A DNA stretch of 64,000 nucleotides, from the NCBI GenBank assembly GCA_029582155.1, contig CM055899.1, forward strand, positions 77,564,574 to 77,628,573, written 5' to 3'. Positions 11,501-22,030 of this stretch are shown piece after piece. The stretch's first letter is position 1, and each line of letters starts with the position of its first letter. The notes beneath the pieces were generated by a model. It saw nothing but the letters and a program-made list of their open reading frames with translations. It ran no database searches and was not told the origin of the DNA. The stretch comes from Panopea generosa (taxonomy: Eukaryota; Mollusca; Bivalvia; Adapedonta; Hiatellidae). A program made the position numbers and the translations under genes.

Positions 11501-11529
11501 GTCCCAAATCTCTATTATAAAGGATACAT

Positions 11530-12090
11530 TCTGTATACTTTGTCCTGCTGTAGTCAATTTTACACTGTAAGAACTACGAACCACAACATTTGCGCAAATA
11601 ACAAAAGTTGTGGTTTATTAATAACAATAGTTATGGAACTATTCAAATTATCTTTCGACATGCATGTACATGGAAGCTTATCAAGATTATTCGCGGTGTT
11701 TCTATTGGATATTTTGACATCTGGCGTATTTCATCAAAAATCTGTACAATTGATCTACAAAGTCTCAGTTTTTGGTTAAGCTTTGTTTTGTTTTTTATTT
11801 TTGTTGTTTTTTCGTGTACATGTAGTTATTTCTTTATATATACATAATATTATATAAGTATATGTAAATAAAAAAGGTGAAATATATATTGCATCTCTCT
11901 TATACAATATATTTCGACATGTTCGCCTATGTTTAAATTCAATATGTACTTATAGCATATTCATATTCGTATACAAACAAACATGAAACTAAAATGGTCA
12001 TTCCAATGCTTGAACATTGCGCACAATCAATGAACGTTAATTCTTGTTAACAGTTAGAATTAAATAATAAGTCCATTTATCTTAGCATAA
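11530..12090. other. no recognisable gene
   Basis: AT-rich sequence. The 79-codon frames at 11540-11847 are hydrophobic low-complexity translations without motifs. Confidence 0.5.
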
Positions 12091-12097
12091 ATAATAA

Positions 12098-12200
12098 ACA
12101 AGAGCTGTCGGAAGGACACCGGGCTCGACAATTTCAATGCTGATCTAAAACAACAGCTTTTTGAGGAAACGAGTACCAAATGAAAGACAGTTGATTTAAA
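12098..12200. mobile_element. fragment of a dispersed bivalve-type repeat
   Basis: Contains ACAAGAGCTGTCGGAAGGAC followed by CGGGCTCGACAATTTCAATG, the start of a repeat I recall as abundant in bivalves. Only about 100 bp is recognisable. Confidence 0.35.
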
Positions 12201-13560
12201 AACTCAGAGGTGGTGAAATTAAGCTATAAATATCATATAATGTTTGTCTGTTAAAATTAAATTCACAAAATGATTCAACAACAATATTTATTTTCATTAT
12301 CAACAGTTTATTTGAAAACAACAAAGTGAACGGATAGCTCATATTGCCTTAATAGTGTTTAATAAAGCATTTGGTTATATTTGTCTTTCAAACTTTAAAA
12401 ATTGATTTATAAATTCATAAACTATTGCTGAAAAAAAAGAATAGGTATGCCAATACCTTACTTAAGGCACATCATGTACATACAATTACCCTAAATACTA
12501 CAATTGCATGACAATAATAATATAAGTTGGTCAATCATATCAAGAAATACTAATTAAACATTTTCTGAAATAATTCCAGAAAGAATATAAAATACAGCGT
12601 AAGTCATAGTTGCGATGATCGTCTGTTTCAAGAGTAGTTTATCTGCGATATATGCACTACCTTCAAAATTGTATTAATCATATACAATTCTTCTAAGTTC
12701 TAAGTTGTTTTACACATAAAATGTATACGGTATAAACTTACCATACCATTCACGACACAGTCGAGACTATTCCATTTACTTCCGTTTATATAAACTTAAT
12801 ATAAACAATAGAAATAACACAGATCCTCCACCGTTCTATACATAATTTTTCACTCACTTTAGCTAACTGGTATTTCCACTTTATATGCATTATAGTCAAA
12901 GGCTTAATAAGCAAAAATACAATTTACAGCTGTTGAAAAAAACAAGTGTAACCAGCCACTCTGAATGCAAGGATTTAAAACATAAAAAAAGATTACTTAC
13001 CCCATTTGCTTGGATAAATTATCAGCAATTAAATTATTCTTTACAGCAATTATCCTGCCGGCAATATACATGTGCATGCTGAACACCTCTAACCATAATC
13101 ACCCGTCAGCTCCGAATGATCAAATTTCTTGGCAGAGGACAAAGCACGCTTTAAACGAGCGAATACACTGTGGATTTTTAAAGCTGTACAATCATTACAA
13201 AATATAGGATAATTCATGTGTAAAATACGCAGTAAATATAGCAAGTTTAAAACAAGAGCATTCATACTTTAAAATTATTCCCGCCCAATGAAATAAATTG
13301 ACACGAGAAAATTGAAATGTCACAATAATCTGTTTGTTATTATTTTTGTATTGCCATAGTACATGTATAGTATGAATATCGGTCGTTACGGTTTATAGCC
13401 ACAACGAAAAATTAATCAAACTATGGCTAATTATTACGTAATAGTCCGAATTGCGATTTTGCAGGATTTCCTCGTGGAACATGTATACATAAGTACAAGT
13501 GGCCAAACATTGTTTTCTCTACATTCTTTCACACATGTGTAGTGCGAATATCACTGTAGA
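12200..13560. other. no recognisable gene
   Basis: AT-rich DNA with short frames only (65 codons at most) and no motif, splice-supported exon or tandem array. The ATTATTACGTAATA-type sequence near 13430 resembles one near 6445 in the opposite orientation, consistent with the two flanking transposon fragments being copies of one family. Confidence 0.4.
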
Positions 13561-13564
13561 TTTT

Positions 13565-13786
13565 GAAAATTTATAACAGCGTATTGACGCCTTAATGATG
13601 CTGGGCAGAGGTGACTCAGTCGCTGCAGTTTCACTGGCACATACTTGCCATAGAAACACTATAACCAAGTTACGTGGTAGGGTTATACCAGATATTAATG
13701 CAACATTTACATTATTTCGCAACAAATTACAGCGAATCTACGCAAGAAAACACCTCTTTGGCTATTTGTGTATTTTTAACCCCCCC
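13565..13786 (+). pseudogene. DNA-transposon helix-turn-helix fragment, copy 2
   Basis: Plus-strand counterpart of 5824-6045. It encodes MMLGRGDSVAAVSLAHTCHR and NTITKLRGRV, a helix-turn-helix-like segment in which two helices and a short turn can be guessed. The frame is then lost and the conserved non-coding tail follows (CAACAAATTACAGCGAATCT, then CTTTGGCTATTTGTGTA). The element ends next to a poly-C tract. Confidence 0.5.
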
Positions 13787-13798
13787 CCCCCCCCCCCC
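13781..13798. repeat. poly-C tract
   Basis: Uninterrupted run of 18 C, followed by GCC and a run of A. It lies at the junction between the transposon fragment and the next repeat, and its assembled length is likely unreliable. Confidence 0.9.
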
Positions 13799-13811
13799 GC
13801 CAAAAAAAAAT

Positions 13812-14066
13812 AGTTATCGCGCAGCGTCCGTCCATCCTTCCGTCCGGTATTTCGTGTCCGGTCTGTAACTTTGCCATGCATTAATGAATTTTATAAATAC
13901 TTGCTACAAATGATCAACATAACACGACGACGTGTAAGACTCACACCCGTACCTCAAAGGTCAAGGTCACACTTTGAGTTTGTTTGACGACACTTTGAGT
14001 CTGTGTGAGATTTCGTGTCCGACCTGTACCTTTGCCATGCATTAATGGATTTTATAAATACTTGCT
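13812..14066. mobile_element. bivalve-type dispersed repeat with an internal duplication
   Basis: GC-richer repeat starting GCGCAGCGTCCGTCCATCC and containing CTCAAAGGTCAAGGTCACAC, motifs I recall from abundant bivalve elements. A segment with GCATTAATGRATTTTATAAA occurs twice (about 13878 and 14039), about 160 bp apart. The repeat is interrupted on its right by a SINE whose target-site duplication lies at the junction, so this element is older than the SINE. Confidence 0.6.
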
Positions 14067-14078
14067 ATTTAAACAATA

Positions 14079-14372
14079 GGTGTTTGGTGTTTGGTGTTTA
14101 GCGTCGCTTTCAACAATTTTTCAGACATATCGCAACGGTGTCTACTTGAGGCAGTATTCTAAGCGCTTTCACACTGAAGTATCATGCCTCAGACACATGG
14201 TATGATACCCTACCCAGTCACATTATACTGACACCGGGCCGACCAGATCTAGAACTCGCCTCTAAATGCCGAGCGTCAAGCGAGGAAGCTTCTAGTACCA
14301 TTTTTAAATTCTTTTGTATGACCCGACCGGGGATTGAACCCACGACCTTCCGCATGCAAGGCGGACGCTCTA
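14079..14372 (-). mobile_element. tRNA-derived SINE family A, 5'-truncated, with TSD
   Basis: The minus strand reads from the middle of a tRNA-like head (TAGAGCGTCCGCC), through a B box (GGGTTCAATCCC), a body containing GACACCGTTGCGATATGTC, to a tail AAAGCGACGCTAAACACC. It is flanked by a perfect 12-bp target-site duplication, ATTTAAACAATA, at 14067-14078 and 14373-14384. Compared with the copy at 53757 it lacks about 20 bp of the head, as expected from incomplete target-primed reverse transcription. It lies inside another repeat. Confidence 0.9.
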
Positions 14373-14389
14373 ATTTAAACAATAAAAAC

Positions 14390-14930
14390 ACAAGTACATG
14401 TTATGAATTAGATTTAACATTTACTGTAGAAGAAATTATTAGATCGATTAACTTGTTATGTACAAATAACTCAAAATAACAAAATGTACGTATAGTTTAA
14501 ACAAGGACTTGTATAGAAGGATAGGAAACTTGCACCTCCTGCCTAAATGTTGATAAAACAGCTCACAAAGGATACATTATATTTCAAATTAATCATTCAT
14601 AATTCACAGGCATAAAATAAGTTGTATGTAATCTTAAATGTTAAAACATGTTTCGATCACGTCAAAAAAATATTGAATTAAAAAATTTCTCAAAATTTGT
14701 CGTTATTTTAGTTGCAGAATACAATTTTTTTATCGAAAGTACTTAAACAATTTTAAAAACAAATTTCTGGGAATGGTATTGTTTTGTTGAGAATTTTATT
14801 GTGCAATGTAAGAATTTCTATTTGTGCTCCTGAGATGAATGGAAGTTAAGATAATTGAAAACGAGACATTGTGAGATTTCGTGTGAGTACGCAAGCGTTC
14901 ACAAAATTTCAAGAACGTTCATTTAATTAT
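14390..14930. other. no recognisable feature
   Basis: AT-rich sequence with no coding or repeat signal I can support. Confidence 0.5.
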
Positions 14931-14931
14931 A

Positions 14932-14965
14932 GAACAGAACAGAACATTTTCTTTATTGAGGAAAA
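14932..14965 (-). mobile_element. non-LTR element 3' tail
   Basis: Inverted, this reads CAATAAAGAAAATGTTCTG followed by short TTCTG repeats. A polyadenylation-type hexamer followed by a short tandem tail is typical of LINE or SINE 3' ends. The body of the element would lie to the right but is not recognisable beyond about 15.3 kb. Confidence 0.4.
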
Positions 14966-15312
14966 CAGATTACAGAATATATACATGTACATATGCAATA
15001 ACAAGTGTACAAATAACAGTTTATAAGAATGACATTGGTGTTAACAATGTCGTCATTATTTACTGTTGGAGAAGAGTGTGGCTGTGTCATATATATATAT
15101 ATATATGTATGTATATGGAGATAATTATTTGTGAATAACCAAGACATAAATGTACAGATCAGACTACGGCGAGTGCGCCTAGCTACAATGCAAACCATAG
15201 TCACAATATCAAGGCCTCTGCCAAACCAATAAATTTGGTTTCGACCATGATTTATATACATGCACATCTTGACTGGGCGGACAAATTTACATACATGAAC
15301 TGATAACGTTAT

Positions 15313-15511
15313 ATGAGTAGGATCCAGTTAAGGATTCATGACTGATCACATGCTATATAAATGACATATTTATAAACCCGTTGGATCATATAGATACACT
15401 GAATTAATATATTTTTAATTTCATAAAGGGAGATAATTCAATTCACACAACAACGGAATTTACGATTTTTGGGACCTTTTCAGATGCACAACGGAACTTG
15501 ATCCTACTCAT
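15313..15511. mobile_element. candidate MITE, 199 bp
   Basis: Terminal inverted repeats of 17 bp with one mismatch: ATGAGTAGGATCCAGTT at the left and, on the other strand, ATGAGTAGGATCAAGTT at the right. The interior is AT-rich and non-coding. No clear target-site duplication is visible, so the assignment rests on the inverted repeats and the size. Confidence 0.5.
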
Positions 15512-15519
15512 AAAATTAT

Positions 15520-16040
15520 ACGCTGATGACTGTTAGACAGCAAACAAACACGGCCCAATGATAGTTCGGCCAAACGGTTAATCTAATTCGCCTGTCTAAT
15601 GAATCTTTTATTTTAATGTTTGCTTGTTATCAGAAGCTTTAACGTCGGTAAAATTTCCTTCCAAAAGCAAAGTAGCAGCGATGTTTTTGTAGCTATCTTC
15701 AAAAGAAACAACACTTCTGGAAGAGGAAAACCAATGTGCTCACGTTTGCGTTCGATTTGGAAGAGGTTTATATAACGTCCTGTGTCATTCTTAATCTGTT
15801 TATAAATTACATGTCTTGCATATCACATTCAAATAATTCAGCATAATGTCTAATGTCGGCGATTCAATGCGTTGCCTTGAGATGTTACTTGTGTGTCATA
15901 TTCGCCAAGCCGCTGACACGAAAACTTATATGTCGAGTTTTCGTGTTTTTCCATGCCAACACGACATTGTATTAGTCGAGTTTTTGTTATTTATCCTGTT
16001 TTCGGGGTTTCGCGTCGGTGAAGCTAAGACACGACAACAT
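15520..16040. other. no supported gene; locally GC-richer
   Basis: Overlapping frames of 68 codons (plus, 15846) and 92 codons (minus, 15926) contain no recognisable motif. The minus frame runs into the 44-bp tandem repeat. ACGACA/TGTCGT-type motifs suggest degraded repeat DNA. Confidence 0.35.
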
Positions 16041-16044
16041 GACA

Positions 16045-16176
16045 GCACATGATGACAACACGATAAATTCATATCCGCCAACCACACAGCACTTGATGAC
16101 AACACGATATATGCATATCCGCCAACATTACAGCACATGGTGCCAACACGATAAATGCATACCCGCCAACATGGTT
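16045..16176. repeat. 44-bp tandem repeat, 3 copies
   Basis: Three units begin at 16045, 16089 and 16133, each starting near GCACATGATGACAACACGAT and including ATCCGCCAAC. The unit length is exactly 44 bp in both steps. Confidence 0.85.
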
Positions 16177-16370
16177 GCGAGAATGACTGACTAGAGAAGT
16201 TCAAACACCAAAACGTGTGACTCTTCGAGCGACCCTGAATTTAAGAAAGAGTTATTGATAATAGTTTGGTTGCCGTCAGAGACTCATTCTCCGCTTTTCA
16301 GACTTGGTACACTTTGAAAAGTGCGATTATCGTATTTGTTTTCCTGACTTAGAAATGGTGAAAAGTAAAG

Positions 16371-16547
16371 GTGATCACAGCGCGCACCAGCTATACTGAT
16401 CACAACGCGCAACTGCAGTACTGATCACAACGCGCACCTGCTGTAATGATCACAACGCACACCTGTTGTACTGATCACAACGCGCACCTGATGTACTGAT
16501 AACAACGCGCACCTGCTGTACTGTTCACAACGCGCACCTGTTGTCCT
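16371..16547. repeat. 25-bp CpG-rich minisatellite, 7 copies
   Basis: Seven units of TGATCACAACGCGCACCTG plus six variable bases. Most units contain the palindrome TGATCA, the CpG-rich ACGCGC and the E-box-like CACCTG. Exact 25-bp spacing is seen between the first units. Confidence 0.85.
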
Positions 16548-16559
16548 GATTCAGCGAAC

Positions 16560-17060
16560 TTTTTTTTTATTTGAATTGGATGCATAAAGTCACGAATGGA
16601 ACAGTCCTGGCGTGAAAACCTATGGGATACATCTGGGTTTTTGTAATTATCATTTGACAATAGGTTACACAAACAGTCAATCTGTTTAGTTTTATATGCA
16701 TATCACGTTTTCTTTATTCGATTTGGGGGTATCAAATTATCACAAATTTATGCAAATTCCAATGTCCGTCATAACAACTAGTGATTTAATCTATATTATA
16801 TTTTTATAACATGCATATATATGTCTCAGCTACAATGCCATTTAACCACCGAATAGTCTTTTAAGAAATAAATATAGTCAATTGAGTTGATTGTGAAAGT
16901 GATCATTGTTAGCATGAACAGGATAAACAATATTAACAAAGTATTAAGTTCCTCAAACATTGAGAGCAGATGTTCTTAATTTAAATCCTTTTCGACAGTA
17001 AAATGCTAGTTTTATTTAACAATGGTTTCTAAATTGTATTCAGAAGATTGATCAATTTAA
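16560..17060. other. no recognisable gene
   Basis: AT-rich sequence between the minisatellite and the LINE fragment; it may contain the eroded 3' end of that LINE. Confidence 0.4.
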
Positions 17061-17910
17061 AAACACTTACTTTATTAAAATAATATTTTCAATATACGTT
17101 TTCCTTAGATCTGTATAGAAAGGACATACCACAATGAACTGATATTCATCCTCTATATCGTCTAATGTACATAACGAGTATTTCCTATGATTTCTTTCAA
17201 TATTCATATGTCAACCCGTTTCAATAAACAGTTTATGAGATGACAGTCTTATTTTTGCAATAATATTTCTATATTTGATGTTATCTAACAAAGTTAGATA
17301 ATAAGACCTTTCAAACGTTACCTTTATTTTGCTATATAAATACAATGAAGAACATAATGCCATACTTGCACACCATTGTGTAATATATATGTCTCTCAGA
17401 CGGTTTGTTAAAACTGGTATAAAACTATTAATATTAACTGATTCTGGATATAACCAAATCTCGTGAAAATCAGCGTTTTGTATAATATCACGTGCCTTAG
17501 ACGACCAATTAATGATACGACTGTCATTATCAATTTCTCTAGTTGTATACAATAGAATTTATAATACAATTCTTTTTTTTTTTTTATAAAGCTTTAACCA
17601 ATACTTAACTATTCTTACATATATTGTTATATATAAAGGGAATCTACCAAGTTCAGAGTATATTGATAAAGTGTTTGTTGATATTTTCACATTCACTAAC
17701 CATTTACAAAACAAATTATGAACAGTTTCCAAATTTTCTGCTTTAATATGGCCCAACACTTCACAGCTATAGTTTAAAACAGACAAAACATATGAATCAA
17801 ACAGGTTAAACATGATATCTACGGGAACTTTCTTATTCCTAGTTATACTAAACAAAGAGTTCATTTTTCGTAGGGCTTTTCCTTTAAGAGTATTGTTAGC
17901 TGACACGAAT
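17060..17910 (-). pseudogene. LINE ORF2 C-terminal fragment
   Basis: Two minus-strand frames, 17906-17559 and 17552-17211, are collinear pieces of the region downstream of reverse transcriptase in a non-LTR retrotransposon. The first has KGKALRKMNSLF, then FDSYVLSVLNYSCEVLG, then ELGRFPLYITIYVRIVKYWL, matching the conserved seeming FDS-V-P-L-YGSEVWG and ELGR-PL motifs of LINE tails. After a stop near 17210 the last part reads YSLCTLDDIEDEYQFIVVCP, the terminal cysteine/histidine-type motif. Stops and a poly-T frameshift at about 17570 show it is inactive. Confidence 0.75.
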
Positions 17911-17919
17911 CAAGTGATT

Positions 17920-18650
17920 TAAATTGAGTATCCCAATTATACATACTCTTTAATGTCCACTGAATTATTTCATAGCAACGACATTAAAACAAAAATTTGT
18001 GCGAAAAAATAACCTATTAAATAATGTTTTGGATTGCAAAACAAATGTACTTGAATTTGAAATTATTGAAGGTTCTTTAGTTAAAATATGAAATTAAAAT
18101 AAATATATACTTGAGAAAATAAATAAAATACATAAATAAAACAAACACTTTTAACTACACATAACTTATAATATCACCATGTGTTTATAAACATTTCGGG
18201 GTTGACCAATATTTGCATATAGTCGGCTGATATAGGACATACATGCTGTATTTAATTGGGTACAATAATACGCTATATTGGGTACAATAGTACTCTATTT
18301 TGGGCACACAGTAAATAAAATTACATTTTATCTAATTTTCAAATCAAAATGGAAGCAAGTTGAATTTATTTTTTATATATATCTAAATATCATCGTAAAG
18401 AGAATTTTATTTGCAATAAACTAATACATTGTAAAAAATCACAACACAGGTTTGTAAGACCTTAAAAGATGCCGAAAACGTGTTTTGAGTAATTTTTATA
18501 TAATATATAATGGGCATATATGATGCTATAAAATTAAAAAAAGAAGCAAGAAGACGTAAACTTATTTTATTTTTCATTTGATCAAAATATAGGTTATATT
18601 TTTAACTTAATGACTAGACGTTGTAATTGGTTGATAATTTAATAATGAAA
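17920..18650. other. no supported feature
   Basis: Very AT-rich spacer between two LINE fragments on the same strand; it could be decayed LINE sequence. Confidence 0.35.
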
Positions 18651-18779
18651 CAGTTATAACGATAGGATTAAATTTCTCCTGTATGTTTCTATGTAAAGTA
18701 AATATTAAGTCAGGTAAGTAATAAAAAACGCCGATATCAAGGGGGATAACTTATAACTGATAAGCCAGTGAAATGTCTG

Positions 18780-18960
18780 AAATAGTACCATATGGTAGAA
18801 GAAGGCCTAATATGCTACCCTGTGGAGCTCTACATGTTACAGATTCTCTGAAAATACATTGTTAACACTAAATATTTGTCTTCTTGCTGTTAAATAAGAC
18901 ATGAACCAATCAGTATATTTAATGCCCATTAACTTTAGTTTATCACATCGAATAAAATAG
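18780..18960 (-). pseudogene. LINE reverse-transcriptase fragment
   Basis: Minus-strand translation gives DKLKLMGIKYTDWFMSYLTA, then RRQIFSVNNVFSENL, then after a stop a decayed APQGSILG motif. These match RT motifs of CR1/L2/Jockey-type LINEs (W-SYL-R-Q...GVPQGSILGPLLF). Only about 180 bp is readable. It may belong to the same insertion as 17060-17910 or to a different one. Confidence 0.65.
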
Positions 18961-19067
18961 CTGAATTCGCACAAATATTCCACAAAAATCACCGATTGTG
19001 CATAAACATTTCAGAATGACTGTTTGAATATTGGCCATCACATAAAAAGACATACTGTTTTTATTTT

Positions 19068-19606
19068 TAGCTCTACTGCCAAAAGTCCAGCAGGGCTTAA
19101 GTCGTGGTAAATTTCGGTCCTCCGTCCATCAACATTTTTCTTGTAGACGCGATAGCACCCCATTTTTCAAAGACTCTTAACCGAACTTGAACACCAATTA
19201 TATAACCACAATATCTTGGACGAATTCCTAAACCGGCGTGATTCGAACATAAATGCCTTTGCCACATAAGCACATTCTAAACAAAACATTTTTCTGTGAA
19301 AGTTCAAGCCATTGATTCTACATGTAACATTGTATGGGGTCCCTAAAAGGGTCGTTGAAGTTGGGTCCCTGGGGTTAAATTTGAGGCCGCCACCGTGTAT
19401 CACTGTTTTACATAGAGATTTATAGGGAAAATGTTAAAATGTTCGTGTAGATGAGATAGTATCCCCATTTGTCATTGAATCTTAACCAAACTTGAAAAGC
19501 ACTGAGTTATATAACCGTAACTTGAGATCTCGGACGAGTTTTTGAACTAGCGTGATTTCTTCTTAGACTGGCAGTTTGTTTCCAGTAGAGCGATTCAGAC
19601 TCTCTT
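19068..19606. mobile_element. DNA repeat with AGCTCTACTG terminus
   Basis: The left end TTTTTAGCTCTACTGCCAAA is nearly the inverted right end of the element at 7724-8870. The right end, near 19590, reads TCCAGTAGAGCGATTC, an imperfect inverse of the left. The interior has two related segments containing ATAACC and CGGACGAGTT/TTGGACGAATT, again about 300 bp apart. A 78-codon minus-strand frame (19167-19403) has no motif. Confidence 0.5.
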
Positions 19607-19799
19607 TAGCCTCTTATCTTCCAGGTTACATGTGCTGCTTTGGCATTGATTTTTCCAGTCCGTGACAAAGTGTATTCTTTGTCGTTTTTCTTTTTAGTCG
19701 TTCTTCACGCCATTTTACCGGCATTCGCGACTATCGCAAATGCAGAAACAAGGAACCAAGGAACTATACTATTGAAAGGCTAAGCTTAACTTATCAAAA

Positions 19800-20219
19800 A
19801 TGTAAAAGCACCTGTTTTAATATTCTGGTGTTGTTTTGCCAAAGTTGAACGAGAATCTTCATAAACAAAGACCAAACCTTCGAATAAAGAACGTGGTCCT
19901 TTGGCATGGCAATGCCCCTGCTCATATTGCCCCCAAAACAATAAATCTATTTCGAACGTACAGCTGGAAAACTCTCCATCATCCTTCCTACAGCCCTGAC
20001 CTAGCTCCTATGATTAATAAATTTGTTTCCAGAACTAAAGAAAATGTTTGCTGGAAACAAATACCCCACAAAATGGCGTTGATAAGTGCCGTTAATCAAT
20101 ACCTTCGTCATACGTGTGTAGGCCTAGATCTTGGTTTACTGACGGAATCAGGAAGCAATCACGCTGTTGGGGAATATTTATTCTTAAGAAGGAGAATACT
20201 TCGAGAAGGAGTGATTTAA
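19800..20219 (+). pseudogene. mariner-type transposase C-terminal fragment
   Basis: The plus-strand frame contains VLWHGNAPAHIAPKTINLF, then TLHHPSYSPDLAP, the two C-terminal catalytic blocks of mariner-family transposases (normally HDNAPAH and PPYSPDLAP). The second catalytic aspartate is replaced by glycine (WHGNAPAH), and the first block is missing. After DLAP the family resemblance weakens. It is a dead 3' fragment about one third of the usual 340-residue protein. No terminal inverted repeats were identified. Confidence 0.75.
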
Positions 20220-20522
20220 AAAAAAGATTTCCTCGAAACAAAATGACGGGGTCTGTGCACTTATATAGTGATCACCCATTACGTATATGTGTCCTCCTTT
20301 TATTTAAATAATAAAAAGAAAAAGAATGGTATTTAATTTAATTAAAAAAGTCTTAATTGAGTTTCATCTTACGAGGTCAATGTTTGCCATATGTATATTC
20401 AGTCCAAGGTACCAAGCTCGTCAGTCCGAAAATCTGTTATGTCCAAAGCATATAACTCTAAGGCGTAAAGTATGTATGGGGTACACGAGTTGTCTTTTTA
20501 AAAATTATAATATTACAGAAGG

Positions 20523-21072
20523 TTACACGTGTACTTCTTTACTGCCAGTGTTATACATGTACTTCTTTGCTGCCAGTGTTATACATGAACTTCTTTACTG
20601 CCAGTGTTATACGTGTAATCCTTTACTACCAGTGTTAAACGTGTAACCGTTTACTGCCAGTGTTATCCGTGTAATCCTTTACTGCCAGTGTTATACGTGT
20701 ACTTCTTTACTGCCAGTGTTTTACATGTACTTCTTTACTGCAAGTGATTTCCGTGTACTCCTTTATTGCCAGTGTTATACGTGTAATCCTTTATTACAAG
20801 TGTTATTCGTGTAACTGTTTACTGCCAGTGTTATCCGTGTACTCCTTTACTGCCAGTGTTATACGTGTACTTCTTTACTGCCAGTGTTATATGTGTAATC
20901 CTTTACTGCCAGTGTCATATGTGTTACTGTTTACTGCCAGTGTTATCCGTGTACTTCTTTTCTGCCAGTGTTATACGTGTAATCCTTTACTACCTGTGTT
21001 ATACGTGTAACCGTTTACTGCCGGTATTATCCGTGTACTCCTTTACTGCCAATGATGTACGTGTAATCCTTG
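20523..21072. repeat. 28-bp minisatellite, left locus
   Basis: About 20 units of TTTACTGCCAGTGTTATACG plus TGTAATCC or TGTACTTC, period 28 bp. Three units make 84 bp, so plus-strand frames of 80-106 codons with a 28-residue period open by chance. The same family, mostly with CTGTCAGTG in place of CTGCCAGTG, forms the array at 62461-64000. Confidence 0.95.
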
Positions 21073-21140
21073 AGGGAGTGTATAACATGGTCTATAAATA
21101 GAATCAATAATTGCAAATGACAAAAAATTTGTAACACAAT

Positions 21141-21352
21141 GCAGCCGTGGAGCGCGTGGTCTTGTGGTAGGACAACGAAGCTATGATCGGAGGGTCGTGG
21201 GTTTAATTGCCCCCCACGGCTATGTGTGGTGTCTTTGAGCAAGACACTTTTCCACATATGCTTTGTACTGGTTCTACCTAGGAAGACTTCGATCGTTATT
21301 TGTCAAAGTTGTAAGAACTTGTTTCACAATCGAAGTAAAATAAATAAGTTTA
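21141..21352 (+). mobile_element. tRNA-derived SINE family B
   Basis: The tRNA-like head has an A-box-like stretch (TCTTGTGGTAGGACAACG) and a B-box-like stretch (GTGGGTTTAATTGCCCCC). A body with TCTTTGAGCAAGACACTTTT follows, then an AAATAAATAA-type tail. The TTGAGCAAGACACTT motif is shared by several metazoan SINE central domains, as I recall. A shorter relative lies at 29640-29775. Confidence 0.65.
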
Positions 21353-21359
21353 AACCATA

Positions 21360-22030
21360 GCCGTTTAAAATCTAACTGAAATAGGAATATTGACTCTGGG
21401 GTCAAGTCAATATCACATCTCACTTTAGCATTAGGGAGTACGGGGTCTTTAATTAATCATTATCAGTTAATTACAGTTATTTATTAATACTATTACCTGA
21501 CGATGTGGTTGATTGGTGTCAAAGTAATAATGTATATGGACATGCGTCTATTTATTTTTAAACACAAGTCAAGCACTATAGTCTGTGTAACAGACATGCC
21601 CAAAATCCCTATATTCAAGTTGGTTTAACCAATTAAAAATCATTTAGGAAACATTGGAGGGAAAGTACATAGGAATTGATATTAAGAATGTTACATACTC
21701 ACTTTAATTGATGGAAAATCAGCAATTAAGGCTATCTTTAATATTCATACTGGGAAGTTACATTTATACTGTTATCGATAAAAAGAAAACAGTTAATAAT
21801 CTACACTGTTGAATACGTGTATTCAGCTTGAACAAATGTTGATGTGATTAAAAATTACAAAAGGTGTCTTTTTCAACACAATACCTCGAATCATAACTTG
21901 GGTACAACGGTGATTAAAACGGACAAGATCCATGTTGGACATGGCCAATTTCCCCATCGAAGTAAATTTTTTGTGTGTTGAAGGTAGCCAGAAAAGAGAC
22001 AGATTAATGTAATAATGAATCGTATTCATA
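21360..22030. other. no recognisable gene
   Basis: AT-rich sequence; the right end may contain eroded 5' LINE sequence (endonuclease region), but no motif is legible. Confidence 0.4.

Noticed and set aside
20326-21101. Hydrophobic repeat frames as a membrane protein (also 62274-63953)
   Set aside because: All three frames of the 28-bp minisatellite give similar hydrophobic peptides; pure repeat translation.
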